Made by a program: the position numbers and the translations under genes
Notes under the pieces: generated by a model
Seen by the model: only the letters and a program-made list of their open reading frames with translations
Told to the model about the DNA's origin: nothing
Database searches by the model: none
Origin: Schistocerca nitens
Taxonomy: Eukaryota > Arthropoda > Insecta > Orthoptera > Acrididae
Direction: 5' to 3'
DNA: 64,000 nucleotides
NCBI RefSeq assembly: GCF_023898315.1
Contig: NC_064622.1
Location: forward strand, 165,436,178 to 165,500,177
Shown here: positions 41,725-53,685 of the stretch, piece by piece
How the letters are laid out: each line of letters starts with the position of its first letter
Position numbering within the stretch: the stretch's first letter is position 1

Positions 41725-43071
41725 GCAAGTATCTTATATCATATTGTTCGTCTCGACTTCCCGTTGAGATACAATTTCAGTAATCCATTATCTTTAATGG
41801 CAGCAAAGTCGACCACAACACATTCCAGCAGGGTCTTTGATTTTAACCTAACTTGATATAACTTAAATTCTATTTTTGTTGTACACAAGACATGTTTCTA
41901 ATACCAACACAACACTGCTGAGCGTTTGCTGATTCTGTAGATACCAAACAAATCTTCTGAAATACTATTTTTAGATCTCTGTAATAAATCCTTATTTCAA
42001 ATGTTGTAACCGGATAAATCGATTGCCCGATATTTTGCTACCATAAACGGAGGATCTATAACAACTCAAGATTGCGACAGGACAATAGGTTTGATGGGGG
42101 ACCTACTCTTTCGGCTAATTACAAAACTGTATCATGTATGGACAAAGGAATCCACGGTGGAATACCAAAATCCAATAAAGCGGTGTATAAATATATGAGT
42201 CATTCAGTTTATGTTGGCGGACAAGACATCATGTCACCTACAACTGGGCTGCAAACACATCCGGTGAATTAATATAAACAAAATATTTGGGCAGATTAAG
42301 CACAATAGTTTGTTATCCATAACCTTGGAAAATAGTGGTTACACGATATCTATGACCAGTTTTGGAATCAACACAACAAATGCTTTAAGGCGAGACACTT
42401 TACACAACGTTTGTCCGTCATCACAAATATCGTAAAAAATATAAATTTATTTCTGATGTAATAACGTTTTCCTGGAGACATACTGAGTCTCATCTTTATG
42501 TTCGATAAGAATAGAAGCTGAAGTAATGAATTAAAATCTGTGCCAAGGGCGGATAATAACAACAAATTAAGTATGTTCCACCCCCCACCCCCCAGTTTCT
42601 ACAAAGGATTTCGGGAGGTTTTCCACGAGTCTCAGGCAAATTCGAGAAATGGCAATTCCCTCTAAAATCCCACCAAATGGGAATCCCTTTCCCCGCTCCC
42701 ACATCACAGACATCTGCTAGTAAAGATCCGAGCTCTACAACGGGATGAGGCCTCAATTAGCTCGCCCTGTCAGGGAAAGAAGAACAAATGTTTTATTAAA
42801 GGGGAACCCCAGGCAGACAGTGCCACAAATGGTAATATCATCCCTAATATTCCAATCTGGAAGCTGCTTTACCCTACCTAACTGGGTTAGTTTAAAAGAA
42901 CCACAACTTGTTCAAGGAACCGCCCGCGCCCTTAGACAGAGAAAAAAGAAATAAAGTGAATGAGCTGTAACTGCACTATCCAAATGACACTAAATCAGGA
43001 CAAAATTTTCACTCTAATGCTAAGAAACTAAAGTTAAATTTTACAAAGATAAGATGTACACCTCATAACTA
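41725..43071. other. No feature recognised
   Basis: Short frames only. Confidence 0.5.
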
Positions 43072-43074
43072 TTC

Positions 43075-43566
43075 ATGGTGGGATTATTGGTAGCTGGAAG
43101 CTCCAACGATAGGCGCGTTATGGGGCCCCTTAGGGACTTGGCTGACAAGAAGGGTAAGAAAACCAATGTGCACTCCGTGTGCATACCGGGTGGAATCATT
43201 CCAGATGTGCAAAGGGTCCTCCCGGATGCCATGAAGAGCACAGGGTGCAGCCAACTGCAGGTGGTTGCTCACGTCAGTACCAATGATGTATGTCACTTTG
43301 GATCTGAAGAGATTCACTCTGGTTTCGAGCGGCTAACAGAAGTGGTAAAGGCTGCCAGTCTTGCTTGCAAGATGAAAGCAGAGCTGACCATTTGCAGCAT
43401 AGTAGACAGGACCGATTGCGCACCTCTGGTACAGAGCCGAGTAGAGGGTCTGAATCAGAGGCTAAGACGGTTCTGCGACCGTGTAGGCTGTAGATTCCTC
43501 GACTTGCGCCAAAGGGTGGCTGGGTTTCGGGTTCCGCTGAATAGGTCACGTGGCCACTATACGTAG
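43075..43566 (+). pseudogene. CR1 ORF1 esterase domain, copy B, 5'-truncated
   Basis: 163 open residues: GLLVAGSSNDRRVMGPLRDL (nucleophile block GSSN), HSVCIPGGIIPDVQRVLPDA, VVAHVSTNDVCHFGSEEI (the G-x-N-D block with Ser in place of Gly), ICSIVDRTDC, LRRFCDRVGCRFLDLRQRV and the final GHYT with the catalytic His. The usual N-terminal coiled-coil part is absent because the insertion is truncated. It shows the domain without the SINE that splits copy A. Confidence 0.82.
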
Positions 43567-43595
43567 GAGGCGGCTACACGGGTAGCAGGGGCTGT

Positions 43596-45098
43596 GTGGC
43601 GTGGACTGGACGGTTTTTTAGGTTAGAGGGTCTCGGGAAAACACAAGAAGGGCTTCAGTCACAAAGGGTGAAGGCCGAACACAGGAAGAACGTAGATACA
43701 GGGACCATCGGTATAACAGTTGTAAATTGTCGTAGCTGTCTTGGGAAAGTACCAGAGCTCCAAGCGCTAATAGAAAGAACTGATGTTCAAATAGTTATAG
43801 GCACTGAAAGCTGGCTGAAGCCGGATATAAGGTCAGTCGAAATTTTTGCGAAGAACCTAACGGTGTTCCGAAAGTATAGGCTAAAAACGGTTGGCGGTGG
43901 CGTGTTTGTTGCTGTCGGAAGTAGTTTAACCTGTCGCGAAATCGAAGTAGATACTTCCTGTGAGTTAGTATGGGCAGAGGTCTTTGTTGGCAACCGAAAT
44001 AAAATAATAATTGGATCCTTTCACCGACCTCCCAATTCAGATGATACGCTTGCTGAAAGGTTCAAAGAAAACTTGAGTTTGATTTCAAACACCTACCCGA
44101 CTCATAAGATAATAGTTGGTGGTGACTTTAATTTACCCTCGATATGTTGGCGGAAATACGTGTTTAATTCCGGAGGTACGCATAAAATATCATCCGAAAT
44201 TGTGCTAAACGCATTCTCTGAAAATTATTTCGAGCAGTTAGTTCATGAGCCTACGCGAATAGTAAACGGTTGTGAAAACACACTTGACCTCTTAGCAACA
44301 AATAATCCTAAGTTAATAACGAGCATCAAAACCGATTCAGGGATTAGTGAACACAGCGTTGTCGTAGCGAGACTGAATATTGTAATCCCCAAATCCCCAA
44401 AAAATAAGCGAAAAATATACCTATTCAAAAAAGCAGATAAAAATTCACTTGACGCCTTCCTGAGAGACAATCTCCACTCATTCCAAATTAATAATATAAG
44501 TGTAGACCAGATGTGGCTTCAATTCAAAGAAATAGTATCGGCAGCAATCGAGAGATTTATATCAAATAAATTAACAAACGACGGAGCTGATCCTCCTTGG
44601 TACACAAAACGGGTTAGAACACTGTTGCAAAAACAACGAAACAAACATGCCAAATTTAAACAGACGCGAAATTCCCAAGATTGGCGATCTTTTACAGAAG
44701 CTCGAAACTTAGCGCGGACTTCAATGCGAGATGCTAGTAACAATTTCCACAACGAAGCTTTGTCTCGAAACCTGGCAGAAAGTCCAAACACGTTCTGGTT
44801 GTATGTGAAGTATGTTAGCGGCAAGAAACAATTAACGCCTTCTCTGCGCGATAGCAATGGAGATACTATAGAAGACAGTGCTGCTAAAGCAGAGTTACTA
44901 AATACAGCCTTCCAAAATGCGTTCACAAAAGAAGACGAAGTAAATGTTCCAGAATTCGAATCAAGAACATCTGCCAACATGAGTAACGTAAAACTAAATC
45001 TCCTCGGATTAGTGAAGCAACTTAAATCAATAAAAGCAAGTCTTCTGGTCCAGACTGTATACCCATTAGGTTCCTTTCAGAGTATGCTGATGTATTAG
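43596..45098 (+). pseudogene. CR1 ORF2 N-terminal half: AP endonuclease and linker
   Basis: 500-residue open frame. Endonuclease motifs in order: ITVVNCRSCLGKVPEL, IGTESWLKPD (catalytic Glu), IIIGSFHRPP, IIVGGDFNLP and the end block GISEHSVVVA (S-D/E-H). The linker follows with PPWYTKRVRTLLQKQRNKH and FWLYVKYVSG. The enzyme nicks target DNA to prime reverse transcription. The frame runs out just as the RT fingers begin (expected KASGPDG is shifted), so no full ORF2 can be made. Confidence 0.85.
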
Positions 45099-45099
45099 C

Positions 45100-46265
45100 T
45101 CCGTACTTGACAATGATATACAACCGTTCACTCGACGAATGATCCGTACCCAAAGACTGGAAAGTTGCACAGGTCACACCAATATTCATGAAAGGTAGTA
45201 GGAGTAATCCACTTAATTACAGGCCCATATCGTTAAGGTTGATATGCAGCAGGATTCTGGAACGTATATTGTGTTCGAACATTATGAATTACCTCGAAGA
45301 AAACGGTCTATTGACACACAGTCAACATGGGTTTAGAAAATATCGTTCCTGTGAAACACAACTAGCTTTTCATTCGCATGAAGTGTTGAGTGCTATTGAC
45401 ACGGGATTTCAGATGGATCCCGTATTTCCAGAAGGCTTTTGACTCTGTACCACACCAACGGTTTATAGTGAAATTGCGTGTTTACGGAATATCGTCTCAG
45501 TTATGTGTCTGGATTTGTGACTTCCTGTCAGAGAGGTCACAATTCGTAGTATTGACGGAAAGTCATCGAGTAAAGCAGAAGTGAATTCTGGCGTTCCCTA
45601 AGGTAGTGTTATAGGCCCTTTGCTGTTCCTTATCTGTATAAACGATTTGGGAGTCAATCTGAGCAGCCGTCTTCGGTTGTTTGCAGATCGCGCTGTCGTT
45701 TATCGACCAATAAAGTCGTCAGAAGATGAAAACAAATTGCAAAACGATTTAGAAAAAATATCGGAATGGTGCGAAAAGTGGCAGTTGACCCTGAATAACG
45801 GAAAGTGTGAGGTCATCCACATGAGATCTAAAAGGAACTCGTTAAACTTCGGTTACACGATAAATCAGTCTAATTGAAAAGCCGTAAATTCAACTAAATA
45901 CCTAGGTATTACAATTACGAACAACTTAAATTGGAAGGAACACACAGTAAATGTTGTGTGGAAGGCTAACCAAAGACTGCGTTTTATTATTGGCAGGACA
46001 CTTAGAAAATGTAACAGACCTACTAAGGAGACTGCCTACTCTACCCTTGTCCGTCCTCTTTTAGAATCCTTACCAGATGGGACTGACGGAGTACATCGAA
46101 AAAGTTCAAAGAAAGGCAGAACGTTTTGTATTATCGCGAAATACGGGAGAGAGTGTCACTGAAATGATACAGGATTTGGGCTGGAAATCGTTAAAAGAAA
46201 GGCGTTTTTCGTTGCGACGGAATCTTCTCACGAAATTCCAATCACCAACTTTCTCCTCCGAATGA
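45100..46265 (+). pseudogene. CR1 ORF2 reverse transcriptase, broken
   Basis: RT blocks in separate frames: PLNYRPISLRLICSRILERI, LLTHSQHGFRKYRSCETQLA, FDSVPHQRFIVKLRVYGIS, GSVIGPLLFLICINDLG, the active site LRLFADRAVVY where the second Asp of FADD is Arg, then EWCEKWQLTLNNGKCEVIHM and the C-terminal TKYLGITITNNLNWKEH. At least five stops or shifts plus the active-site change make it non-functional. Confidence 0.88.
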
Positions 46266-46545
46266 GAAAATATTTTGTTGACACTGACCTACATAGGGAG
46301 GAACGATCACCACGATAAAATAAGGGAAATCAGAGCTCGTAAGGAGAGATATAGGTGTTCATTCTTTCCGCGCGCTATACGAGTTTGGGATAATAGAGAA
46401 TTGTGAAGATGGTTCGATGAACCCTCTGCCAGGCACTTAAATGTGATTTGCAGAGTATCCATGTAGATGTAGAAATTATATTGCTCCTGCATACATAGTG
46501 ATGAAATAATTTGTTATCCACATATTAAGTTAAATGTATAATTAT

Positions 46546-46556
46546 TCTCTCTCTCG

Positions 46557-46601
<45 letters not shown>
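46546..46601 (+). repeat. (CT)n-(GT)n microsatellite
   Basis: Short CT-rich start followed by about 20 GT units. Confidence 0.96.
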
Positions 46602-46602
<1 letters not shown>

Positions 46603-46830
46603 TGGGGTTTTTCATTAGTTTTGGTCAATCAGAACTATCTGGGGTGTAATCTAGTGATGATAGATCTAAAAGAACATCACAGACTTTCATATTACCCCCT
46701 GTATACACTACGTGAATGTACAAAGCATACCAAGCAGTTCTACAAAGTGCATTCATAATATAATCTGGGAGGCATATATCAAAGCTGTCTACCATGATCA
46801 TCCTCAGTGACACAGATCGGTATGAGTAAA
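46602..46830. other. No feature recognised
   Basis: Short flank between microsatellite and mariner-like element. Confidence 0.5.
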
Positions 46831-46944
46831 TAGGGTGACAATTTTTGAACTATATGAAATAAAATCGTCATAACTTCTGAACGGGTTGCATTAGGACGTT
46901 CAAACACCATGGCTGGCCGCGGGGCATGATGGGAATTAGTATGC

Positions 46945-47790
46945 GCAGCATTTGGTTTAGCCCACTTTCATTTGGCCGGCCGAAGTGGCCGTGCGGTTAA
47001 AGGCGCTGCAGTCTGGAACCGCAAGACCGCTACGGTCGCAGGTTCGAATCCTGCCTCGGGCATGGATGTTTGTGATGTCCTTAGGTTAGTTAGGTTTAAC
47101 TAGTTCTAAGTTCTAGGGGACTAATGACCTCAGCAGTTGAGTCCCATAGTGCTCAGAGCCATTTGAACCATTTGAACCACTTTCATTTGAACGGGTTCGT
47201 CAACAAGCGAAATTGGCGCATTTGGGGGACTGAGAATCCGTATCTCGCGATCGAGAAGTCTCTTCACCCTCAACGACTGAGTATATGGTGTGCAATGTCC
47301 AGTCACGGAATAATCGGTGCGATATTCCTTGATGGCACGGTGACTGCCGAACAGTACATGAAGGTCTTGGAAGATGATTTCATCCCAATTATCCAAGGTG
47401 ACCCTGATTTCCAGAGGATGTGCCTCATGCAAGACGCAGCTCGACCCCATTGAAGCAGGAGAGTGTCTGATGTCCTTGAGGAGCACTTTCGGGATCGCAT
47501 TCTGGCTCTGGGGTACCCAGAGCCCATTGGCGTGGGCCACGATTGGCCGCCATAATCTGCGGATCTGAACACACGCGACTCCTTTATATTAAAGACAGGG
47601 TGTTCAGCAATAACCCAAAAACCACTGCTGAGCTGAAAACAGCCATCCAGGAGGTCATCGACAACATCGATGTTCCGACATTTCAGCGGGTCATGCAGAA
47701 TATCGCTATTCGTCTGCACCACATCATCACCAATGATGGCAGGCATATCGAACGTGTCATAACCGAAATATCTGTAGTGACGTTTACATG
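46945..47790 (+). pseudogene. Tc1/mariner-superfamily transposase remnant
   Basis: The frame reads LAHFHLNGFVNKRNWRIWGT across the SINE target site, then HPQRLSIWCAMSSHGIIGAI, FLDGTVTAEQYMKVLEDDFI, CLMQDAARPH (second catalytic Asp), stops, ADLNTR (degraded third block) and LKDRVFSNNPKTTAELKTAI. The N-terminal DNA-binding half is missing. The family is the IS630-type group with HFHLNG..NKQN.RIW widely seen in arthropods. It is dead. Confidence 0.82.
46975..47176 (+). repeat. tRNA-derived SINE, full length, 13-bp TSD
   Basis: GCCGGCCGAAGTGGCCGTGCGG head, B box GGTTCGAATCC, tail ending CATTTGAACCATTTGAA. CCACTTTCATTTG repeats exactly at 46962-46974 and 47177-47189, inside the mariner-like transposase. 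Confidence 0.96.
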
Positions 47791-48172
47791 AAGAATAAAG
47801 TGTGTGCCCGCCGTAGCTTGCAACTAATTTACGTTTCTTTCACGGAGTTCAATAATTATCACCCTGTAAATTAGCTGTGAGACCTGACTGATTGTTATTA
47901 TTTTATAATCACATTAGCGCATTGTAACATCAGTCTTTAAATATGAGTAACAGTCAGTATCAGTTAATAGTGAGTGATTTAATAGCGTTTATTTGGAGTG
48001 TATAATAGTAGGTCAAAGTTACCAGTTGACTGGCAATCATAGTTAAGCATCCACTTCATTACAGTTATTACTCATGTGTCGTCATAACATTTCATTTAAC
48101 TCCTGGTGTAGGGACTTTGCCGCAAGGTCACGTAAAAAAACACCACAGTATCAAAATAAAGATAAACACACA

Positions 48173-48357
48173 GCCGGCCGCGGTGGTCTCGCGGTTCTAG
48201 CCGCGCAGTCCGGAACCGTGGGACTGCTACGGTCGCAGGTTCGAATCCTGTCTCGGGCATGGATGTGTGTGATGTCCTTAGGTTAGTTAGGTTTAAGTAG
48301 TTCTAAGTTCTAGGGGACTGATAACCACAGCAGTTAAGTCCCATAGTGCTCAGAGCC
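48173..48357 (+). repeat. tRNA-derived SINE, 11-bp TSD
   Basis: GCCGGCCGCGGTGGTCTCGCGG head, B box GGTTCGAATCC, tail ending CTCAGAGCC. ATAAACACACA repeats exactly at 48162-48172 and 48358-48368. The bases between 47868 and 48161 show no feature. Confidence 0.95.
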
Positions 48358-48619
48358 ATAAACACACAAAATATTTGAGTAGTATGAAGCAAAGACATTT
48401 ACTAAAATAATTACCGGTCACAAAGAGAATACACCGGATTGCAAATCAAGAAAAATAACGAACTGACTGAAGAGGTGAATAAGGCACAACGACCAATTTT
48501 CAAGTCATTGACGAAAATATACATCTAATAATGGGTATGAACTGGATTTTGAGAATGCTTTTAACTTCGTGTCAACAAAATTAGATCGAAAAGATGCTGA
48601 GAAAGACTCTACATTTGAT

Positions 48620-49745
48620 AATATATTGCAGATTTATTTAGCGTATGGCTAATACAGACATATCATAAAATTAGATTACATATACATATGTACATATTTA
48701 CACACAAGAAACTTAAGTTTCGCTTGCTTTACAACTGAATATACAGTTCTTCAAGTCAGCTCACTACATCTGGAGTTGCTAGCAGGAAGTCCTCTTCGGC
48801 CCCGTGATAGGCTCGAATCCTGCATTCACTGACAATGTGGTGAACAGTCTGGTATGGAGCCCCGCAGTCACAGGCTGGATCAGGCACCTTCTTCCACTTA
48901 AAGAGAGCATCCCTGCATCGGCCATGGCCGGTACGGATTCTGTTGAGAGTAGTCCAGGTCTTGCGTGGTAGGTCGAATCCACTTGGATGTTTAGCACCTG
49001 AGATGATGTTATGCAGGCGCACATCTGTCACTGCTTCCCACCGACCTTTCCATTGTTCAAGGGGTTTGAAATCCTTAGCGTAGATCAGGAGGCATTATAC
49101 CGGTCAACAGTGGAAGCCAATAAACTGAAGTAGATCTGATTGCGCCAGACGTTGTGCACATTGTCGTATTCAGCTGGGTTTCAACAAGCCTCGTATGATG
49201 ACTGTTCATCCAAACTGGTGCACAATACTCAGCACTTGAGTACACCAAACCCAGAGCTGAAGATCGCAGGGTGGTTGCTGAAGATCCCTCCCGCATAGCT
49301 TATGGAGGATGTTGTTTCGAGTCCTCAACTTTTGAGCTAAGTTAAGGTGGTGTTGTTTGAAGCATCGTGTACGGCCCAGGATGACACCATGATATTTTGG
49401 GTTCCAATTGTGACGAAGAATTCTGCCTCTGAAACTTACTTCCAGTAGATAAGGCCTTTCCTCCACACAGTGTCGAAGGCGGCAGTTAGGTCAACAAACG
49501 CCACAGATGTTTTTTGCTTCATTTGATATCCTGACTCTATGAAGAATGTGAGAGACAATATTTGGTCGCAGCAGCTACGCCCTGGTCTGAAGCCTGCCAG
49601 ATCAACTGGAACATTCTCTAGGATACTGCAGAATATGTACCTGAGTGCTGCAGATTTCATCAGACTTTTAAGGATAACGGGAATCTGAAACTGGAAGAAG
49701 AGCCAGCCAAGGAGCTTCAATACTGTCGAAACTGTTCTCAGGAGA
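48620..49745 (-). mobile_element. Jockey-like LINE 3' part with internal deletion
   Basis: Minus-strand RT start AGFRPGRSCCDQILSLTFFI and VAFVDLTAAFDTVWRKGL jumps, without the active-site block, to HNWNPKYHGVILGRTRCFKQ and AQKLRTRNNILHKLCG, then SSALGLVYSSAEYCAPVWMN, then the C-terminal zinc-like domain GFDLPRKTWTTLNRIRTGHG and CDCGAPYQTVHHIVSEC. The RT palm is deleted near 49440 and other frameshifts occur. The stretch 48620-48755 may be its 3' UTR. Dead. Confidence 0.85.
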
Positions 49746-50473
49746 CACAGACGTTTCCGGAGCCTGATACAGAGAAAAGGAGGAAGAAATATACTCTAAT
49801 TAAACAAACCTACGCATCTCGGTTTTGTCAATTACACTGTAGTTCTTGTCTTCAATGCAGATAAGAAAATAATAATGAAATCACAGAATGATACTTTCCT
49901 ATTTAGCATAGTCGCGGATAACGACTTTAGAAACAAGAAAAGGAGTAAAAATAAGGGTAAAAACTAGACATAGTCATTGTGGTAAGGTAAATATGGGTTT
50001 TCATAATTAGTTTCCGATGTGTCTGAACACAGAACTTTACAACCAGTGAGTGTTCCCAGTTTTTACTTATGACAGTGACACATGGAATTTCAACACGGTA
50101 ACTACTCAATAAATGAAGGCTGCTAGGATTGAAATGGAGAAATGTATGTTGCGAATTGCAGTTGAAACAGGGAAACATAAAAAAAATATCAGTGAAGAAA
50201 CTGGAGTGGAAGTCGTAACCAGGATTGTAATCAATTTGAATCCGTAATGCATGGAGAAGTTTGAAGATGATATTGATTCAGCAGCAGATATTAAATGGCT
50301 GAAGATCATGATACAGTAAAAGATCCATTGAACATTACACAAGTTCTTTCGTTGCCTCAGATGCTGACATGTTGCTACTATGGAAACTGCAATACTTTCG
50401 CCTCTTTTCTCCCTCGATCCATTCTTCTCCTCCTGAATTTGCGGGGATTCCCTTAAACAGGGAAGATAATTAC
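49746..50473. other. No feature recognised
   Basis: Short frames only. Confidence 0.5.
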
Positions 50474-50485
50474 GACAACATTCAA

Positions 50486-50915
50486 ACTTCCTGGCAGATT
50501 AAAACTGTGTGCCCGACCGAGACTCGAACTCGGGACCTTTGCCTTTCGCGGGCAAGTGCTCTACCAACTGAGCTACCGAAGCACGACTCACGCCCGGTAC
50601 TCACAGCTTTACTTCTGCCAGTACCCCAAGCTGTGGCTAAGCCATGTCTCCGCAATATCCTTTCTTTCAGGAGTGCTAGTTCTGCAAGTTTCGCAGGAGA
50701 GCTTCTGTAAAGTTTGCAAGGTAGGAGACGAGATACTGGCAGAAGTAAAGCTCTAAGTACCGGGCGTGAGTCGTGCTTCGGTAGCTCAGTTGGTAGAGCA
50801 CTTGCCCGCGAAAGGCAAAGGTCCCGAGTTCGAGTCTCGGTCGGGCACACAGTTTTAATCTGCCAGGAAGTTTCATATCAGCGCACACTCCGCTGCAGAG
50901 TGAAAATCTCATTCT
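50486..50915 (+). repeat. SINE with two tRNA-like heads in inverted orientation, 12-bp TSD
   Basis: 430 bp. The left arm (50486-50595) is the reverse complement of the right arm (about 50755-50868). Each holds a tRNA-like unit: minus 50509-50583 and plus 50775-50849, with TAGCTCAGTTGGTAGAGCA and GAGTTCGAGTCTCGG. A unique tail CATATCAGCGCACACTCCGC...CTCATTCT follows the right arm. GACAACATTCAA repeats exactly at 50474-50485 and 50916-50927, so the whole palindrome was retroposed as one unit. The tRNA-like units lack the conserved U33 and have a weak acceptor stem, so they are unlikely to be working tRNAs. Confidence 0.92.
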
Positions 50916-51230
50916 GACAACATTCAAGGCTATCAATTAAAACTGTATCTTCTCCGAGATCGATTCTCTAACCTAACCACTTCCATTATAAACTTGCATT
51001 TCTCATCAGTCTTATTCGATTCGCTATCTCTTTCAACATCACACACACATCTATTACGTCCACATTTGTACTCTGTCATGTAGCTTAAATTATATGACGG
51101 AGGGTATATAGTGTACCAACATCGTTTCTCCCTCCCTCTCCCTCCCCGCTCCGCACTTCGTGGTCTATTCACGGATGCTGCATTATCTAGTTATAGCAGC
51201 ATGGCAAACTATGTGTGTGAGGATGTAATA

Positions 51231-52316
51231 TACACTCTAAGACAAAAAAAAAAAAAAAACGCACCACAAAGGAATCATCCGAATGGTATGCAAATCGGTA
51301 GACGTGATTTACACGTGCAGACAAACAAATGAGCCAATTACAAAAAAAAGGATGATTTGTTCAAGAGAAAAAGCTTCACAAACTGAGCAAGTCAATAACG
51401 AGGTGGTAGACCTCTGACCCTTACTCAGGTAGTTATTCGGATTATCATCGGTTGACAGAGTTGTTGGATGTCCTCCTGAGGGATAGCATGCCAAGTTCTG
51501 TCCATTTGGCGCGTTAGATCGTCAGAATCCCTGGCTGTTTGGTGGGCCTTCCACGTGATGTTCCAAACGCGTTCAATTGGGGAAAGATCAAGCAACCATG
51601 CTAGTCAAGGAACATTTTGCCAAGTCCGAAGACAAGCAGTAGTCACTCTACCCGTATACAGGAAGGCATGATGTTTCTGAAATGTAAGCCCGGTATGCCT
51701 TGCCATAAGGGGCAAAAAATACGTCCCAACAACCAGGAGTGATGCGGATGCCGTTTCTTTTTATAGCAGGACCCTTTGGTTGTCATCTGCGGCACCCTTA
51801 CAGCACAACGGTACATCGATGATGTTTTCCGCTCCTTTTTGTTGCCGTTCATGGCAAACCATCCTGGGATTACATTTCAGCAACATAATCCACCGCCGCA
51901 CAGGGTGAGAGTTTGTATTGCTGGTCTTCGTGCTTGCCAAGCACTACCCTGGCCAGCCAGAGCGTCGGATTCCTCCTCTATTGGGAAAGTTTGGAGCATT
52001 ACCAGTCCTTTAACCAGCTCGAGAGTTTGACGATCTAACGCGCCAATTGGACAGGATTTGGTACGATATCCGTCAGGAGGACACCCAGTAACTCTGCTGA
52101 TCAATGCCAAGCCAAATAACTACTAGGACAATGGCCAGAGATGGACAAACGCGTCATTGACTTGCTCAATTTATGAAGTTCTTTCTCTTGAATAAACCAC
52201 CCAATTTTTCTGAAACTGTGTCATTTGTTTATCTGCTTGTGTACATCACATCTACCGATTTCTGTTCCATTCCGACACTTCTTTTGTGGTACGTCGTTTA
52301 CTGTCTTAGAGTATAC
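51231..52316. mobile_element. Palindromic Tc1-like derivative (two 3' halves head to head)
   Basis: Ends read ACACTCTAAGACA on the left and, reverse complemented, ATACTCTAAGACAGTAAACG on the right, with CGTACCACAAA-like continuation. The left ~400 bp on the minus strand and the right ~380 bp on the plus strand both resemble the 3' part of one Tc1-type transposase gene: left LDLSPIERVWNITW and DRTWHAIPQEDI; right LTAQRYIDDVFRSFLLPFMA, LPWPARASDSSSIGKVW. So the element consists of two inverted 3' halves. No functional transposase. Confidence 0.72.
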
Positions 52317-53040
52317 TTTTCTTAACTTGTCTTAGGATGTCCACTCCCACAAATTTACGAGGAAGCCCTTACTTGTGACAACTCACGCTGACTCAACGAA
52401 CTCGCGACGAATAGCTTGTTCTTGTGCAAATCGTCTCTGTGTATTCACGTTGGTAAGTGTATCGAAAGAATGTACAGTAATTTAAATTTGGTCGGGTTGT
52501 CGTTTTTTATGCACCTCGTCCGTAAATGAACCGTCATCTTTTAAGATTTTTCAAATGGCATGTGCCATCTTCGGCATCATATTTTATTTCCTGCATACAG
52601 TATATCGCTCCAGATGGACACACTTCGATTATATGGAACTTTACATCTCGCCGTTTTTTCTTTCAAGCGGTTCACAAACAGAATTTGGTCTTATTACTGC
52701 CGAAGTGCAATTTTGCAGAATTCCACACTCAGTCCCTTCGGATCAGCGTATTATAGAGCTTGGCCTGTGCGATCTATTCTGATCAAGAATTTTCGATTGC
52801 CACTTTTACACTTTTAATTTACCATCCATCTATGTCTCTTGAGCCGCACTGTGATTTTAGTGATACGTCGATTAGTTCGGCCAACAGTACATGATGCCGC
52901 GTCATGACAAATAGCCAGTGTCACGGCTGGCAAACAAACGCGGGAACTGCGGAAGTAAGGTTTTTTTAGGGGTGACGGTCGCGCGGAGGCCGGAAAGTCA
53001 TTAGCCATTGGTGGTAATGGGCCGTAGGAGCCATGGTTCT
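52317..53040. other. Upstream flank of host gene, unassigned
   Basis: Frames open in several phases at 52526-52817 but none with a motif. This is the likely promoter-distal flank of the gene starting at 53.08 kb. Confidence 0.4.
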
Positions 53041-53053
53041 TCCGGCCGTGGTG

Positions 53054-53088
53054 TATATAAGCAGGCGCGGGCGTACCGGAAACACAGT
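53054..53088 (+). promoter_or_regulatory. TATA box and initiator of host gene
   Basis: TATATAA at 53054-53060 is followed about 30 bases later by ACAGTC (53084-53089), an arthropod-style initiator. The predicted start near 53086 gives a 5' UTR of about 47 bases before the ATG at 53133. Confidence 0.7.
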
Positions 53089-53132
53089 CTGATTTGGACT
53101 CCCACCTGTGAGCCGCCACACGTCCCAGCACC

Positions 53133-53597
53133 ATGAGCAACTGCTGCCTGCCACTGGCGTTCGCCGCTGTCATCGCACTGGTGAGATACACCCCCTAAGA
53201 ACCAACACGTAAAGATTGGGCAACAGAACCCTGGAATCCAAGGACGGAAGATTAGAGTTTAACGTGCCGTTCCCAACGACGTCATTATAGACGGAGCACA
53301 AGTTCGGATTACGAAAGCACGGGGAAGGGAATTGGCCGTGCACTTTCAAAAGACCCACCCCAGCATTTGCCTTACGTGATTTAGGGCAACCACGTAAAAG
53401 CCAAATCTGGATGACCGTATTGGGATTTGAACCGTGTCTTCTCGCCCCAGTGGCCGTCCTGCAGTATTTGGAGTTACGGGGGATGACGGGGAGATCTAAG
53501 TATTTTGTTCTGTATTCCAGTTCGGTGTGTGTGTATGCATGAGCCCGCACATGTTTGTGTGTGTATGTATTAGTAAGTGTGTGTGCATGTGTGTGTT

Positions 53598-53647
<50 letters not shown>

Positions 53648-53650
53648 TGT

Positions 53651-53685
<35 letters not shown>

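Larger units (their letters stand above)
43072..46472 (+). mobile_element. CR1-like LINE, copy B: ORF1 esterase, EN, RT, 3' end
   Basis: This is the longest CR1 copy in the window, 5'-truncated inside ORF1. It holds the esterase domain (43075-43566), the ORF2 endonuclease and linker (about 43700-45060, open), an RT region broken into several frames (45060-46265), and a 3' end finishing ATCCATGTAGATGTAGA. It shares ORF1, ORF2 start and 3' end with copies A and C. It is dead through the RT breaks. Confidence 0.9.
46831..47866 (+). mobile_element. Deleted mariner-like transposon with SINE inside
   Basis: The left end AGGGTGACAATTTTTGAACT (46832) and the right end, reverse complemented, CAGGGTGATAATTATTGAAC form inverted repeats of about 27 bp with several mismatches; TA follows on the right. 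Inside are parts of one transposase frame and a SINE (46975-47176). Without the SINE it is about 0.82 kb, too short for a whole element, so it is a deletion derivative. Confidence 0.8.

Noticed and set aside
50775-50849. Functional tRNA gene (and its mirror at 50509-50583)
   Set aside because: It is part of a retroposed palindromic SINE with TSD, lacks U33 and has a weak acceptor stem.
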